Origin: an uncultured Bacteroidota bacterium
Lineage (GTDB): Bacteria > Bacteroidota > Bacteroidia > UKL13-3
Direction of reading: 5' to 3'
Assembly (NCBI GenBank): GCA_903883965.1
Contig: CAISCU010000035.1
Span: 28,792 to 92,791 of the forward strand
DNA length: 64,000 bases
The notes beneath the pieces are model-generated. The model searched no databases, had not been told where the DNA came from, and was given only the letters and a program-made list of their open reading frames with translations. The first letter of the stretch is position 1, and every line of letters starts with the position of its first letter. A program made the position numbers and the translations under genes. This document shows, piece by piece, positions 8,134 to 17,401 of the stretch.

Positions 8134-8260
8134 TTAAGCCGTCTTTTGAATAGCGGTTATGAGATCGCTTTTCTTGGTCTTCAACACTAGGGCATCGTTT
8201 GGCTTTGCATGCTATAAATAAACATGAAAGCATCAAAAACACAAAAACGAATTTCTTCAT
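8123..8260 (-). CDS. Very small predicted lipoprotein (45 residues)
   Basis: An ATG at 8260 opens a 45-codon frame ending at TAG 8123-8125. The protein starts MKKFVFVFLMLS and continues CLFIACKAKRC: a lysine-rich n-region, a hydrophobic core and a lipobox LFIAC with the lipidated Cys at residue 18. Only about 27 residues would remain after processing. They are polar and basic, with one further Cys (RCPSVEDQ). I do not know the function; short lipoproteins with a CP motif just after the lipobox do occur in Bacteroidota. It follows the bidirectional terminator at 8281-8311 and overlaps the end of mfd by 11 bases on the opposite strand. Confidence 0.6.
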   Translation of the reverse strand: MKKFVFVFLMLSCLFIACKAKRCPSVEDQEKRSHNRYSKDGLIRK

Positions 8261-8280
8261 AACTGAGTATTTAAGGTAAA

Positions 8281-8311
8281 AAAAAAGACCCCAAATCTGA
8301 GGTCTTTTTTT
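8281..8311. terminator. Bidirectional intrinsic terminator between mfd and the H1-like gene
   Basis: A ten-pair perfect stem AAAAAAGACC/GGTCTTTTTT (8281-8290 with 8301-8310) has a ten-base loop and T tracts in both orientations. It lies 17 bases past the stop of the minus-strand repeat gene and would also stop transcripts leaving mfd. Confidence 0.75.
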
Positions 8312-8327
8312 ATAAAAGTAATGTTGA

Positions 8328-8645
8328 TTACTTAGAAGCTTTCTTAGGAGCAGCTTTCTTAGGAGCAGCTTTCTTAGGAGCAGCTTTCTTAGGAGCAGCG
8401 GCTTTCTTAGGAGCAGCTTTCTTAGGAGCAGCGGCTTTCTTAGGAGCAGCTTTCTTAGCAGCAGCTTTTTTAGGAGCAGCTTTTTTAGGAGCAGCTTTCT
8501 TTGCAGCAGCTTTCTTAGGAGCAGCTTTTTTAGCAGCAGCTTTTTTAGGAGCAGCTTTCTTTGCAGCAGCTTTTTTAGGAGCGGCTTTCTTAGCAGCGCT
8601 CTTAGTAGGAGCAGCAGCTTTTTTAGTTTTTTTGGTTGTTGCCAT
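8328..8645 (-). CDS. Lys/Ala/Pro repeat protein resembling a histone H1 C-terminal tail
   Basis: The 105-residue protein begins MATTKKTKKAAAPTK and from residue 17 consists of tandem KKAAPKKAA and KKAAAKKAAP units, ending KKASK. It contains almost only Lys, Ala and Pro and has no globular domain, so it should be disordered, strongly basic and DNA- or RNA-binding. Similar basic proteins in bacteria (H1-like, AlgP tail, Hc1-like) are linked to nucleoid compaction; that role here is inference. It is monocistronic, with a near-consensus promoter upstream and a strong terminator downstream, which fits abundant expression. Repeat purity makes copy-number variation likely. Confidence 0.75.
   Translation of the reverse strand: MATTKKTKKAAAPTKSAAKKAAPKKAAAKKAAPKKAAAKKAAPKKAAAKKAAPKKAAPKKAAAKKAAPKKAAAPKKAAPKKAAAPKKAAPKKAAPKKAAPKKASK
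8338..8620 (-). repeat. Degenerate tandem repeats coding the KKAAPKKAA units
   Basis: On the plus strand, 15-18-base units of the form GCAGCTTTCTTAGGA are repeated across most of the gene, with wobble changes (TTCTTA, TTTTTA, TTCTTT; GGAGCA, GCAGCA). The 5' part of the plus-strand array is almost identical between units; the part near the start codon is more diverged. Confidence 0.8.
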
Positions 8646-8674
8646 GTTTTTAAAAATTTGATTGATTACGTAGA

Positions 8675-8704
8675 CAAAGTTATAAGCCTAAAAAATAAAT
8701 TCAA
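8675..8704 (-). promoter_or_regulatory. Promoter of the H1-like gene
   Basis: On the minus strand TTG (8704-8702), 19 bases, then TAACTTTG (8682-8675): an exact fit to the Bacteroidota TTG-N19-TAnnTTTG promoter. The G is 29 bases before ATG 8645. Confidence 0.6.
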
Positions 8705-8705
8705 G

Positions 8706-9086
8706 TGTTCTTCAAAATTGATGTATAAAAAAGCATCTTTAAAACTGTTGATAACTCCAAATACCTCTTCACATAAATTATAAAAACAGAATCGTCATGT
8801 CAAAATTTTAAATTTTTTTAAAAAAAATATCAGTCCAATTTTAACGCATACAATTGCTTAAATAAAATTATTTTTTTGAATGTATTTTTTATTAAAACTT
8901 TTTTTTAACATCTGCTGTTACCAATATTTATAAGTAGTTCAAAGAATTTTAATTTTATTGTTCAACCAAAGTATTTAAAATTGATTTTCAAAATCTATAT
9001 TGAAATAGTATCTTTAGAATCATTCAAATTTTATATTCAAAAATCAAGCAGTATATTTTTTTATACAACCCTAAAAGGAATTCACA
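8706..9086. other. AT-rich intergenic stretch with nothing recognised
   Basis: About 380 bases of very AT-rich DNA between the divergent H1-like and cinA promoters. I see no reading frame with a plausible start, no tRNA fold, no strong inverted repeat and no direct repeat. Runs of A and T (around 8811-8828) could bend DNA. A small RNA without a strong hairpin would escape me. Confidence 0.5.
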
Positions 9087-9117
9087 TTGAATTAAAAATT
9101 TGTGCAAAATTAATTTG
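9087..9117 (+). promoter_or_regulatory. Possible promoter of cinA-uvrB
   Basis: TTG at 9087-9089, 20 bases, then TTAATTTG at 9110-9117 (one mismatch to TAnnTTTG). The G is 25 bases before ATG 9143. Confidence 0.4.
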
Positions 9118-9142
9118 ATCAATCAACTCTAATGAGACAAAA

Positions 9143-10387
9143 ATGAAAGCAGAAATCATCACAATCGGAGATGAATTATTAATAGGACAAGTTATCGATA
9201 CAAACTCAACTTGGATTGCACAACAGTTGAATGATATTGGCATTCAAATGCACTTCAAAAGTACTGTCTCTGATAACAAGTTTGCAATCTTGCAAGCACT
9301 GAAAGATGCCGAAAACAGAAGTGACATCGTCATACTTACAGGCGGACTCGGACCTACAAAAGACGATATTACCAAACAAACATTCTGTGATTATTTTAAA
9401 AGTAAACTTATAAGAAACCCCAATGTAGAAAATTGGATTATCGATATTTTTTCGAAAAGAAACTTACCAATTATTGATGCCAATTTAATGCAAGCAGATT
9501 TACCTGAAAATTGTGAGGTATTATGGAATAGAAGTGGTACTGCTCCTGGTATGTGGTTTGAATCAAATCAAAAAATATTTGCAAGCTTTCCAGGAGTACC
9601 TTTTGAAATGAAAACCATTTTCAAAGAAGAATTTATTCCTAAACTACTCTTGATAAAAAAACTCCCTACCATTATTCATAGAACCATTCAAACCTGTTCT
9701 TTGGGTGAAAGTTTTCTTGCAAAGAAAATTGAACCATTAGAATTGACATTACCCAATCACATCAAGTTAGCTTACTTACCTGCTGTTGGTTTGGTCAGAC
9801 TTCGCTTTAGTGCTTATGGAAATAATCCTGATCAATTAAACGAAGAACTCAATTCAATAGTTAAAAAACTGTACGACATAATTGGCGAACATATTTATGC
9901 AGAAGGTGAACAATCTTTGGCAGAAACAATTGGCAATTTATTGAACAAGAATAAAAGAACAATTGCTGTGGCTGAAAGTTGTTCTGGTGGATTTTTATCT
10001 CATTTGATAACCAGTATTCCGGGAAGTTCAAACTATTTCAAAGGAGGAGTTATTGCTTATGACAATGCAATAAAAATTTCCGAATTAGCTATTCCAGAAA
10101 ATGTATTGAAACAACATGGTGCAGTGAGTGAAGCCTGCGTATTGGCAATGGCTCAAAATATTCGAAACAAATTTAACACTGATTATGCGATTGCAACAAG
10201 TGGTATTGCTGGACCAGGTGGTGGAAGTATAGAAAAACCCGTAGGAACCGTTTGGATTGCAATTGCATCTGGAGTATCTGCAAAAGCTTACTCATTTAAC
10301 ATGGGCGATAACAGAGAGCGAACCATATTAAGAACAGCATTAATGGGATTAGATTTAGTAAGAAAAGAATTGTTAAAACTTGCGTAA
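9143..10387 (+). CDS. cinA: CinA-family protein with C-terminal nicotinamide-nucleotide amidase domain
   Basis: Two-domain protein of 414 residues. The N-terminal half is the molybdopterin-binding-like COG1058 domain (MKAEIITIGDELLIGQ at the start and TGGLGPTKDDIT near residue 66), associated in other CinA proteins with ADP-ribose pyrophosphatase activity. The C-terminal PncC domain starts near residue 272 (AVAESCSGGF) and includes ATSGIAGPGGG; it deamidates NMN to nicotinic acid mononucleotide in pyridine salvage. Family length is normal. Only three bases separate it from uvrB, so the two are probably co-transcribed. A competence role is historical and not implied by the sequence. Confidence 0.93.
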   Translation: MKAEIITIGDELLIGQVIDTNSTWIAQQLNDIGIQMHFKSTVSDNKFAILQALKDAENRSDIVILTGGLGPTKDDITKQTFCDYFKSKLIRNPNVENWIIDIFSKRNLPIIDANLMQADLPENCEVLWNRSGTAPGMWFESNQKIFASFPGVPFEMKTIFKEEFIPKLLLIKKLPTIIHRTIQTCSLGESFLAKKIEPLELTLPNHIKLAYLPAVGLVRLRFSAYGNNPDQLNEELNSIVKKLYDIIGEHIYAEGEQSLAETIGNLLNKNKRTIAVAESCSGGFLSHLITSIPGSSNYFKGGVIAYDNAIKISELAIPENVLKQHGAVSEACVLAMAQNIRNKFNTDYAIATSGIAGPGGGSIEKPVGTVWIAIASGVSAKAYSFNMGDNRERTILRTALMGLDLVRKELLKLA

Positions 10388-10390
10388 CAA

Positions 10391-12421
10391 ATGAATTTCA
10401 AACTACATTCTCATTTTAAACCAACCGGAGACCAACCCAAAGCCATTGCAGGTTTACTTGAAGGCATTCAAGAAAATGAAAAATCACAAGTATTGCTTGG
10501 AGTTACTGGATCTGGAAAAACATTTACCATTGCAAATGTTATTGCTGAATTAAACAGACCTACATTAATTATCAGTCATAACAAAACTTTGGTAGCTCAA
10601 CTGTATGGAGAATTCAAACAATTTTTTCCAGAAAATGCAGTAGAGTATTTTGTATCTTATTACGACTATTACCAGCCTGAAGCTTTTATTCCATCTAGCA
10701 ATACCTATATAGAAAAAGACCTACAGATCAACGATGAAATAGAAAAGCTTCGTTTAAAAACCACCTCTTCATTGCTATCTGGACGAAGAGATATTGTGGT
10801 GCTTGCTTCTGTCAGTTGCATTTTTGGAGCTGGTAACCCCAAAGACTATGAGAACAGTATCATTCGCCTTCATAAACTACAAAAAATAAACAGAAATGAT
10901 TTGCTCTATGCTTTGGTAGATTCTTTATACATAAGAACCACCGCCGATTTCCACAGAGGTAGTTTCAGAGTAAAAGGCGATATCGTAGATGTATTTCCGG
11001 CCTATGCTGAGTATGCCTTTAGGATATCGTTTTTTGGCAATGAGATTGAACAGCTTTTTGTGATTGATCCAGTGTCAGGAAAAAAACAAGAAGAACTAAC
11101 AGACCTTTCTATTTTTCCTGCCAATATTTATGTCACTCCTAAAGACCAAATTAACCGAGCTATTCGCGAAATTCAAGATGACCTTGTTTTACAAATTGAG
11201 TATTTTAAATCAATTGGAAAATACCAAGAAGCAAAAAGGTTAGAAGAGCGAACCAATTTTGATTTAGAGATGATTCGGGAATTGGGTTACTGTAGTGGAA
11301 TTGAAAATTACAGCCGTTACCTCGATAATAGAAAACCGGGTGACCGCCCTTTCTGTTTATTGGATTATTTCCCAAAAGATTTCTTATTGATTGTAGATGA
11401 GAGCCATGTTACAATGCCTCAAGTCAGAGGGATGTACGGAGGTGACAGAAGTCGCAAAGAAAATTTAGTTGAATATGGATTTAGACTACCATCTGCATTA
11501 GACAATAGGCCTTTGACATTTCCTGAGTTTGAGAAAGTCATCAACCAAGTTATTTATGTAAGCGCAACTCCTGCAGATTATGAAATCAGAGAATCAGAAG
11601 GTGTCATAGTTGAACAAATTATCAGACCAACTGGTTTATTAGACCCTGTAATTATAGTTAAACCTACATTGAACCAAATTGATGATTTACTTGAAGAAAT
11701 TGATGAACGCATCAAAATGGGAGATCGGGTTTTAGTAACTACTTTAACCAAAAGAATGGCTGAAGAATTGAGTAAATATTTTGCCAAACTTTCAATCAAA
11801 TGCAAATACATTCACAGTGAAATTAAAACCATAGAAAGGGTTGAAATTTTAAGAGATTTAAGACTTGGGGTCATAGATGTTTTGATAGGTGTCAACTTAT
11901 TAAGAGAAGGACTTGACTTACCAGAAGTAAGCTTGGTAGCCATTATGGATGCCGATAAGGAAGGATTTTTAAGAAATGAAAAATCACTTACGCAAACCAT
12001 AGGTAGGGCGGCTAGAAATGAAAATGGAAAAGTCATTATGTATGCTGATAAATTAACTGAAAGCATGCGCAAAACCATAGACGAAACCAACAGAAGAAGA
12101 AACATTCAAATTGCCCATAATTTAGCCAATGGCATTGTACCTAAAACGGTTTTGAAAAGCAAACAAGAAATTATTGAACAAACATCTGTTGCAGACTCCT
12201 CTGAAAAGAAAATTGACCTCAGCGATATTGAACTAGGTATTTCGGCCATTGCAGCAGATCCAATTCTAGCTTACATGAACCAAGAACAACTCAGCAAAGC
12301 CGTAGCCGAAAGCAAGCACAAAATGGATCAAGCAGCCAAAAATATGGACTTTATGGAAGCAGCAAAATGGAGAGATGAAATGTATGCGCTAGAAAACAGG
12401 TTGGAAAAATCAAAAAACTAG
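10391..12421 (+). CDS. uvrB: Excinuclease ABC subunit B
   Basis: Damage-verifying helicase-like subunit of nucleotide excision repair, loaded by UvrA and then recruiting UvrC. The 676 residues show Walker A GVTGSGKT (37-44), the beta-hairpin that probes DNA ([10 protein letters not shown] and the following IEKD near residue 110), motif II DESH near 336, motif [11 protein letters not shown], and a C-terminal UVR coiled-coil motif around 645-668 ([13 protein letters not shown]). All elements of an active protein are present. It follows cinA closely and ends in a four-base CTAG convergent overlap with uxs. Confidence 0.97.
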   Translation: MNFKLHSHFKPTGDQPKAIAGLLEGIQENEKSQVLLGVTGSGKTFTIANVIAELNRPTLIISHNKTLVAQLYGEFKQFFPENAVEYFVSYYDYYQPEAFIPSSNTYIEKDLQINDEIEKLRLKTTSSLLSGRRDIVVLASVSCIFGAGNPKDYENSIIRLHKLQKINRNDLLYALVDSLYIRTTADFHRGSFRVKGDIVDVFPAYAEYAFRISFFGNEIEQLFVIDPVSGKKQEELTDLSIFPANIYVTPKDQINRAIREIQDDLVLQIEYFKSIGKYQEAKRLEERTNFDLEMIRELGYCSGIENYSRYLDNRKPGDRPFCLLDYFPKDFLLIVDESHVTMPQVRGMYGGDRSRKENLVEYGFRLPSALDNRPLTFPEFEKVINQVIYVSATPADYEIRESEGVIVEQIIRPTGLLDPVIIVKPTLNQIDDLLEEIDERIKMGDRVLVTTLTKRMAEELSKYFAKLSIKCKYIHSEIKTIERVEILRDLRLGVIDVLIGVNLLREGLDLPEVSLVAIMDADKEGFLRNEKSLTQTIGRAARNENGKVIMYADKLTESMRKTIDETNRRRNIQIAHNLANGIVPKTVLKSKQEIIEQTSVADSSEKKIDLSDIELGISAIAADPILAYMNQEQLSKAVAESKHKMDQAAKNMDFMEAAKWRDEMYALENRLEKSKN

Positions 12422-13392
12422 TCGAATCGATGAGCACTCTTTTTCAACTCTTCAGGGGAAAGTGATTTGAAATAATCATAAGTAATTTTAAGTCCTTCTT
12501 CCCTATTAATTTTTGGCTCCCATCCCAAAATTTCTTTTGCTCTAGAAATGTCTGGCTGGCGCTGTTTGGGATCATCTTTAGGCAATGGTTTGTGTACTAA
12601 TTGTTGTCTTGTACCAGTCAGTTTAATGATTTCTTCTGCAAATTGGTTAATAGTAATTTCACTTGGATTGCCAATGTTCACAGGATAAGGATAATCACTC
12701 ATCAAAAGTCTGTAGATACCTTCAATTAAATCGCTTTGGTAACAGAAACTTCTGGTTTGTGTACCATCTCCAAAGATTGTCAAATCTTCCCCTCTCAATG
12801 CTTGACCAATAAAGGCCGGCAATACCCTTCCGTCATTTAAACGCATTCTAGGCCCGTATGTATTGAATATTCTAACAATACGTGTTTCTAATCCGTGATA
12901 GGTGTGGTATGCCATTGTAATGGCTTCCTGAAACCTTTTAGCCTCATCATAAACACCTCTTGGCCCAACTGGATTTACATTACCCCAATAATCTTCATTT
13001 TGAGGATGTACAGTTGGATCTCCATATACTTCAGAAGTAGAAGCCACTAGAATTCTTGCTTTTTTTGCCATTGCAAAACCCAACAAATTATGAGTACCTA
13101 ATGACCCCACTTTTAATGTTTGAATAGGGATTTTTAAATAGTCAATTGGGCTTGCGGGTGAGGCAAAATGTAAAATATAATCAATGTGCCCTGGTACATG
13201 AACATACTTGCTCACATCATGGTGATAGAACTCAAATTCCTTTAAGCCCATCAAATGTTCAATATTTTTTATGTCTCCAGTTATGAGGTTATCCATCCCA
13301 ACCACATCAAAACCTTCTTGGATAAACCTGTCACATAAATGCGAGCCTAAAAAACCTGCTGCTCCTGTTATGAGTATTCTTTTGTTTGGCAT
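12418..13392 (-). CDS. uxs: UDP-glucuronate decarboxylase (UDP-xylose synthase)
   Basis: Short-chain dehydrogenase/reductase of 324 residues that should convert UDP-glucuronate to UDP-xylose using bound NAD. It has the Rossmann motif GAAGFLGSH near residue 10, the UXS-type segment [11 protein letters not shown], the active-site Ser/Thr region STSEVYG and the YDEAK pair with catalytic Tyr and Lys. It lies one base after ugd, whose product is its substrate, which strongly supports this assignment over a dTDP-glucose dehydratase. The product would feed capsule, O-antigen or glycoprotein glycans. Confidence 0.92.
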   Translation of the reverse strand: MPNKRILITGAAGFLGSHLCDRFIQEGFDVVGMDNLITGDIKNIEHLMGLKEFEFYHHDVSKYVHVPGHIDYILHFASPASPIDYLKIPIQTLKVGSLGTHNLLGFAMAKKARILVASTSEVYGDPTVHPQNEDYWGNVNPVGPRGVYDEAKRFQEAITMAYHTYHGLETRIVRIFNTYGPRMRLNDGRVLPAFIGQALRGEDLTIFGDGTQTRSFCYQSDLIEGIYRLLMSDYPYPVNIGNPSEITINQFAEEIIKLTGTRQQLVHKPLPKDDPKQRQPDISRAKEILGWEPKINREEGLKITYDYFKSLSPEELKKSAHRFD

Positions 13393-13393
13393 G

Positions 13394-14719
13394 TTATTTC
13401 AAAGTATTGATACCGATGCAATAATAATCAAAGCCGTTGTCTTTCATTTCTGTTAAATCGTAAATATTACGACCATCAAAAACCAATTTATTCTTCATCA
13501 ATCTGCCCATTACTTCAAAATTTGGCGTTCTAAATTCAGGCCATTCAGTGATGATCAACAAAGCATCAGCATCAATCAATGCTTCGTTCATATCTGTTGC
13601 ATAATGAATTTTATCTCCTAAATCTTTTTGGGCTTCATGCATAGCAACTGGATCATATGCTTTTACTTTGGCTCCCATTTTTAATAATTTTTCTATAATT
13701 ACCAAAGATGGAGCTTCTCTCATATCGTCTGTTTTGGGCTTAAAAGATAAACCCCAAACTGCAAAAACCTTTCCATTTAAATCTGACTGAAAATGGGTAT
13801 TAATTTTATGAAACAACACACTTTTTTGATCGTTGTTTACCTCTTCGACTGCGTTTAAAATGCGCATATTGTATGCATTTTCAGCGGCAGTTTTAATCAA
13901 TGCTTTCACATCTTTTGGAAAGCAAGAACCTCCATAACCAATACCCGGATAAATGAATCTGTTCCCAATTCTAGGATCGCTACCAATTCCTTTTCTTACT
14001 AAATTCACGTCTGCTCCCATAATTTCACAAAGATTTGCAATATCATTCATGAAGCTGATTTTTGTGGCTAACATAGCATTGGCAGCATATTTTGTCATCT
14101 CAGCACTTGGAACATCCATGAAAATAATTGGATGTCCATTCAATAAAAATGGCTTATAAAGCTTTCTCATTACGTCTTCAGCCTTTTTAGACTCAACTCC
14201 TACCACTATTCTATCTGGTTTCAAGAAATCTTCAATTGCGGCACCTTCTTTTAAGAACTCCGGGTTAGATGCCACGTCAAAACTCAATTCTTTACCTCTA
14301 ATTGACAATTCAGACTGAACGGCTTCTCTCACCTTAAGTGCAGTCCCTACTGGTACAGTACTTTTTGTTACAACTACTATGTAATCATTGACATTTGCAC
14401 CTATTTCTTTGGCTACAGCAATTACATATTTTAAGTCTGCAGAACCATCTTCACCAGGAGGTGTTCCTACTGCAATAAAAGCTACATCAGCATCAGCCAA
14501 ATTGTCTTTCAAGCTGGTCGAAAAATGCAATCTTCCCTTTTCAGTGTTTCGTATCACCATTTCCTCAAGACCTGGCTCATAAATTGGCATAATGCCATTT
14601 TGTAAGTTTTCTATTTTTTTATGATCAACATCAATACAAACCACATCTATTCCAACTTCAGCAAAACAAGTTCCCGTCACCAATCCGACATACCCTGTTC
14701 CTATTACTACAATTTTCAT
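13394..14719 (-). CDS. ugd: UDP-glucose 6-dehydrogenase
   Basis: Oxidises UDP-glucose to UDP-glucuronate in two NAD-linked steps. The 441-residue protein has the N-terminal NAD site GTGYVG (7-12), the central [17 protein letters not shown] helix and the active-site loop [10 protein letters not shown] with catalytic C266, then a C-terminal UDP-binding domain. It is first in a two-gene operon with uxs (one-base gap), together making UDP-xylose. The start [12 protein letters not shown] is unambiguous. No glycosyltransferases lie beside it, so the destination of the sugar cannot be read from context. Confidence 0.95.
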   Translation of the reverse strand: MKIVVIGTGYVGLVTGTCFAEVGIDVVCIDVDHKKIENLQNGIMPIYEPGLEEMVIRNTEKGRLHFSTSLKDNLADADVAFIAVGTPPGEDGSADLKYVIAVAKEIGANVNDYIVVVTKSTVPVGTALKVREAVQSELSIRGKELSFDVASNPEFLKEGAAIEDFLKPDRIVVGVESKKAEDVMRKLYKPFLLNGHPIIFMDVPSAEMTKYAANAMLATKISFMNDIANLCEIMGADVNLVRKGIGSDPRIGNRFIYPGIGYGGSCFPKDVKALIKTAAENAYNMRILNAVEEVNNDQKSVLFHKINTHFQSDLNGKVFAVWGLSFKPKTDDMREAPSLVIIEKLLKMGAKVKAYDPVAMHEAQKDLGDKIHYATDMNEALIDADALLIITEWPEFRTPNFEVMGRLMKNKLVFDGRNIYDLTEMKDNGFDYYCIGINTLK

Positions 14720-14844
14720 TTTATTTTAATTTTATAGAGTCAAGCGAAAATAGTGAATTCGCTAATTAAATCAACCTTCTGCAGATTTTTTTCAAAGAAT
14801 CTTTCCTTTTGTGATTCTAAATAAAAAATGAATATTTGTTCAGA

Positions 14845-15618
14845 ATGAAAAAGCTCGTTTTAATAATTGTTTGCTTTGCTTACGGAATGCTCCAAAATGC
14901 ATTTTCCCAAAAAAATAATACCGACAAATATGTATTCAGTAACAAAATTTTTAGTTTTCAATTCCTTTTAAATTTACAAAGCCCTGGGGGTGATATGTCA
15001 AAAACCTTTGGCAACCATGCATCTATTGGTTTTGGAGGAATGATGAAAGGAAAAAAAAACTGGGTCTATGCTGCAGAAGGCAACTACCTATTTGGGGGTG
15101 AAATAAAAAACCTATCTATTTTTGATCAGTTGACCAATGAAGCGGGTTACATTCCAAACAATACAGGAACTCCTGCAAATTATTCTGTAGGACTGAGAGG
15201 TATGAGCTTTTTTTTAAAAGCAGGCAGGGTGTTTGCTTTCAACCGTTTCAAAAAAAACAATGGCATTTTATATCAAAGTGGAGTTGGTTTTTTACAACAT
15301 CAAATCAATATACAAACCTATCAAAACGAGGTGCCACCTTTAAACGAGAACTATGTTTTAGGTTATGACCGTTTAACCAATGGATTGGCCTTGAATCAGT
15401 TTCTAGGCTACCAGTTTTATAGCCAAAACCGTTTTGTTAATTTTTATGCAGGCATTGATTTCACAATGGCTTTTACCCAGAATAAAAGGGGTTACAATTA
15501 TGACAGCCGTCAATTTGACCAAGGCAATAAAACGGATTACCTCATCGCATTTAGGGCAGGTTGGCTAATACCTATCTACCTTCATACCAAACAAGAAGAC
15601 GAATTTAATTTCAGATGA
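14845..15618 (+). CDS. Secreted, probably outer-membrane beta-barrel-like protein of unknown function
   Basis: ATG 14845 gives MKKLVLIIVCFAYGMLQNAF followed by SQ, a good signal peptide for signal peptidase I; the in-frame TTG at 14836 would only add three residues. The 257-residue precursor then has many short amphipathic strands ending in aromatic residues (WVYAAEGNYLF, GLRGMSFFLKAGRVF, FVNFYAGIDFTMAF), the pattern of a small outer-membrane barrel. I do not recognise the family. It overlaps the Kdo transferase gene by four bases (ATGA), so the two are translated from one message, suggesting an outer-membrane or lipopolysaccharide context. An AATATTTG box ends six bases before the ATG. Confidence 0.8.
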   Translation: MKKLVLIIVCFAYGMLQNAFSQKNNTDKYVFSNKIFSFQFLLNLQSPGGDMSKTFGNHASIGFGGMMKGKKNWVYAAEGNYLFGGEIKNLSIFDQLTNEAGYIPNNTGTPANYSVGLRGMSFFLKAGRVFAFNRFKKNNGILYQSGVGFLQHQINIQTYQNEVPPLNENYVLGYDRLTNGLALNQFLGYQFYSQNRFVNFYAGIDFTMAFTQNKRGYNYDSRQFDQGNKTDYLIAFRAGWLIPIYLHTKQEDEFNFR

Positions 15619-16853
15619 GCATAGGGTATATTTTGTATAAAATTTCAACAAAGAGCTATTTCAAACTCGTACAGCTCATTGCACCATTTCATGAAAGGGC
15701 TGGCAAATTGTACTATGGTCAAAAATCACCCATTCAAATTGCAGCAAAAGAAAACAATGATAAAAGACTTTGGATACATGTTGCTAGTTTAGGAGAATTT
15801 GAGCAGGCAAAACCTGTATTAAATGAACTAAAAAAAAGTATTCCCAATTTAAAAATAATTGCCAGTTTTTTTTCTCCATCTGGATATGAAAACCGAAAAG
15901 ATGACCCCCTCATTGATATTGCAATTTACTTACCATTTGAGTCGAAAACACAAGCTAAGTTATTGCTAGATAAAATTAACCCCGATTTAGTCATATGGGT
16001 CAAGTATGACTTTTGGGTTGATTATCTAAATGAAATTTATCACAGAAAAATTCCTGTATATTTAATTGCGGCTCTGTTTAGACCTCAACAGTATTACTTT
16101 AAATTTCCAGGTAAATTTCACTTGAGAGTGTTCAAGCAATTCACTCAAATTTTTACACAAAACAACAGTAGCTCTGTATTACTCGCTAAAAACAATATCA
16201 GATCTGTATGTACTGGAGACCCTCGATTTGATAACGTATATCAGTTAAAAACAGTGCATAAAGAAATCCCGTTATTGAATAGTCTCTGGAATCAAATTCC
16301 AGTAATTATATGTGGAAGTACCTACGCTATTGAGGAAAAAATCATTGAAAAATTTCAGAAATCAACACCGCAATATTTCAAGTATATCATTGCCCCACAT
16401 TTTATAGACAAGCACCATATCAATGAAATGAAAATTCTTTTCCCTCATGCACTTTTATATAGTACAATTGCAAAAAATCAAGATTTAAGTAGCATTCAAA
16501 CCATTATCATCGATAACATTGGCATTCTACCACATTTGTATCATAAAGCCAATATTGCAATCATTGGAGGCGGTTTTAAAAAGGGAGGGCTCCACAATAT
16601 TTTAGAGGCATCAGTTCATGGAATTCCTGTTCTATTTGGTCCTAAAATAGAAAGATTTCCTGAAGCACTGGAATTATTGACAAATCAATCTGCGTTTATT
16701 TTTAAGGATGCCATTTCGCTGCAGGAAGAGATACACAGTATCTTCCCTTCACAAATTGAAACTATTAAGGTAAATACAACCAGGTGTATGAATAAGCATT
16801 TAGGAACTTGTAAAGTAATAGCTGATTCTATTTTATTTGATTTAAGGCAATAA
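15615..16853 (+). CDS. waaA: 3-deoxy-D-manno-octulosonic acid (Kdo) transferase
   Basis: Adds Kdo from CMP-Kdo to lipid A precursor at the inner membrane. The GT30 N-terminal signature LWIHVASLGEFEQAKPVL holds the expected catalytic E61. KYDFWVDYL and the later GGGFKKGGLHNILEA and FGPKIERFPEA are family motifs of the GT-B fold. The 412-residue length is normal. The usual N-terminal membrane anchor is short here (residues 1-25, weakly hydrophobic). It overlaps the preceding secreted-protein gene by four bases and runs to within 45 bases of the convergent rplQ. Confidence 0.93.
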   Translation: MSIGYILYKISTKSYFKLVQLIAPFHERAGKLYYGQKSPIQIAAKENNDKRLWIHVASLGEFEQAKPVLNELKKSIPNLKIIASFFSPSGYENRKDDPLIDIAIYLPFESKTQAKLLLDKINPDLVIWVKYDFWVDYLNEIYHRKIPVYLIAALFRPQQYYFKFPGKFHLRVFKQFTQIFTQNNSSSVLLAKNNIRSVCTGDPRFDNVYQLKTVHKEIPLLNSLWNQIPVIICGSTYAIEEKIIEKFQKSTPQYFKYIIAPHFIDKHHINEMKILFPHALLYSTIAKNQDLSSIQTIIIDNIGILPHLYHKANIAIIGGGFKKGGLHNILEASVHGIPVLFGPKIERFPEALELLTNQSAFIFKDAISLQEEIHSIFPSQIETIKVNTTRCMNKHLGTCKVIADSILFDLRQ

Positions 16854-16875
16854 AAAAAGGGCCCGAAGGCCCTTT
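16852..16875 (-). terminator. Terminator of the ribosomal protein cluster after rplQ
   Basis: On the minus strand AAAGGGCC-TTCG-GGCCCTTT (16875-16856) is followed by four more T residues, making a run of seven at the 3' side. An eight-pair stem with a UUCG tetraloop is very stable. It is 23 bases past the rplQ stop codon. There is no T tract in the plus orientation, so it mainly serves the minus strand. Confidence 0.85.
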
Positions 16876-16898
16876 ACTGATAATACTTAAAGTCTTAA

Positions 16899-17372
16899 TT
16901 ATTCAGCTGAAGCTTCTTCAGTAGATGAAGTCTCAGATTTAGCTTTTGTAGTTTTACCTCTACGTGTTTTCTTAGCTGTAGCAGATTTACCAGATTTGGT
17001 TGTCAATAAATTTTCATTGAAATCAACCAATTCTATAATTGCCATTTCAGCATTGTCACCTTTACGGTTCATTGTCTTCAACACACGTGTGTATCCACCT
17101 GGTCTGTCAGCAACTTTTTGAGCAACTGGACCAAACAATTCAGCAACTGATTCTTTGTTTTTCAAGTAACTGAATACAATACGACGTGAATGAGTACTGT
17201 CGTCCTTTGATTTAGTAATTAAAGGCTCAACATATTTACGCAATTCTTTTGCTTTTGCACAAGTTGTAGTAATTCTTTTATGCAAAATCAATGAAGTTGC
17301 CATATTTGCCAAAAGCGCTTTTCTGTGAGAGGCTGTTCTACCTAAATGGTTAAATGTTTTTCCGTGTCTCAT
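16899..17372 (-). CDS. rplQ: 50S ribosomal protein L17
   Basis: bL17, sitting near the peptide exit tunnel. Residues 1-118 are the conserved core ([20 protein letters not shown] at the start, [20 protein letters not shown] near 93). The last 40 residues form an added tail that is first Lys/Arg/Thr-rich ([17 protein letters not shown]) and then acidic and Ser-rich ([10 protein letters not shown]), so it is longer than the roughly 120-residue L17 of many bacteria. It is the last gene of the cluster, 29 bases after rpoA, with a strong terminator just downstream. Confidence 0.96.
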   Translation of the reverse strand: MRHGKTFNHLGRTASHRKALLANMATSLILHKRITTTCAKAKELRKYVEPLITKSKDDSTHSRRIVFSYLKNKESVAELFGPVAQKVADRPGGYTRVLKTMNRKGDNAEMAIIELVDFNENLLTTKSGKSATAKKTRRGKTTKAKSETSSTEEASAE

Positions 17373-17401
17373 GTTATATTCTATTCTTGACCAATTTTAA
17401 A

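Noticed and set aside
8338..8620. Regular short repeats that could be read as a CRISPR-like or satellite array
   Set aside because: The units are contiguous with no unique spacers, lie wholly in one open frame and code a uniform Lys/Ala/Pro protein with its own promoter and terminator.
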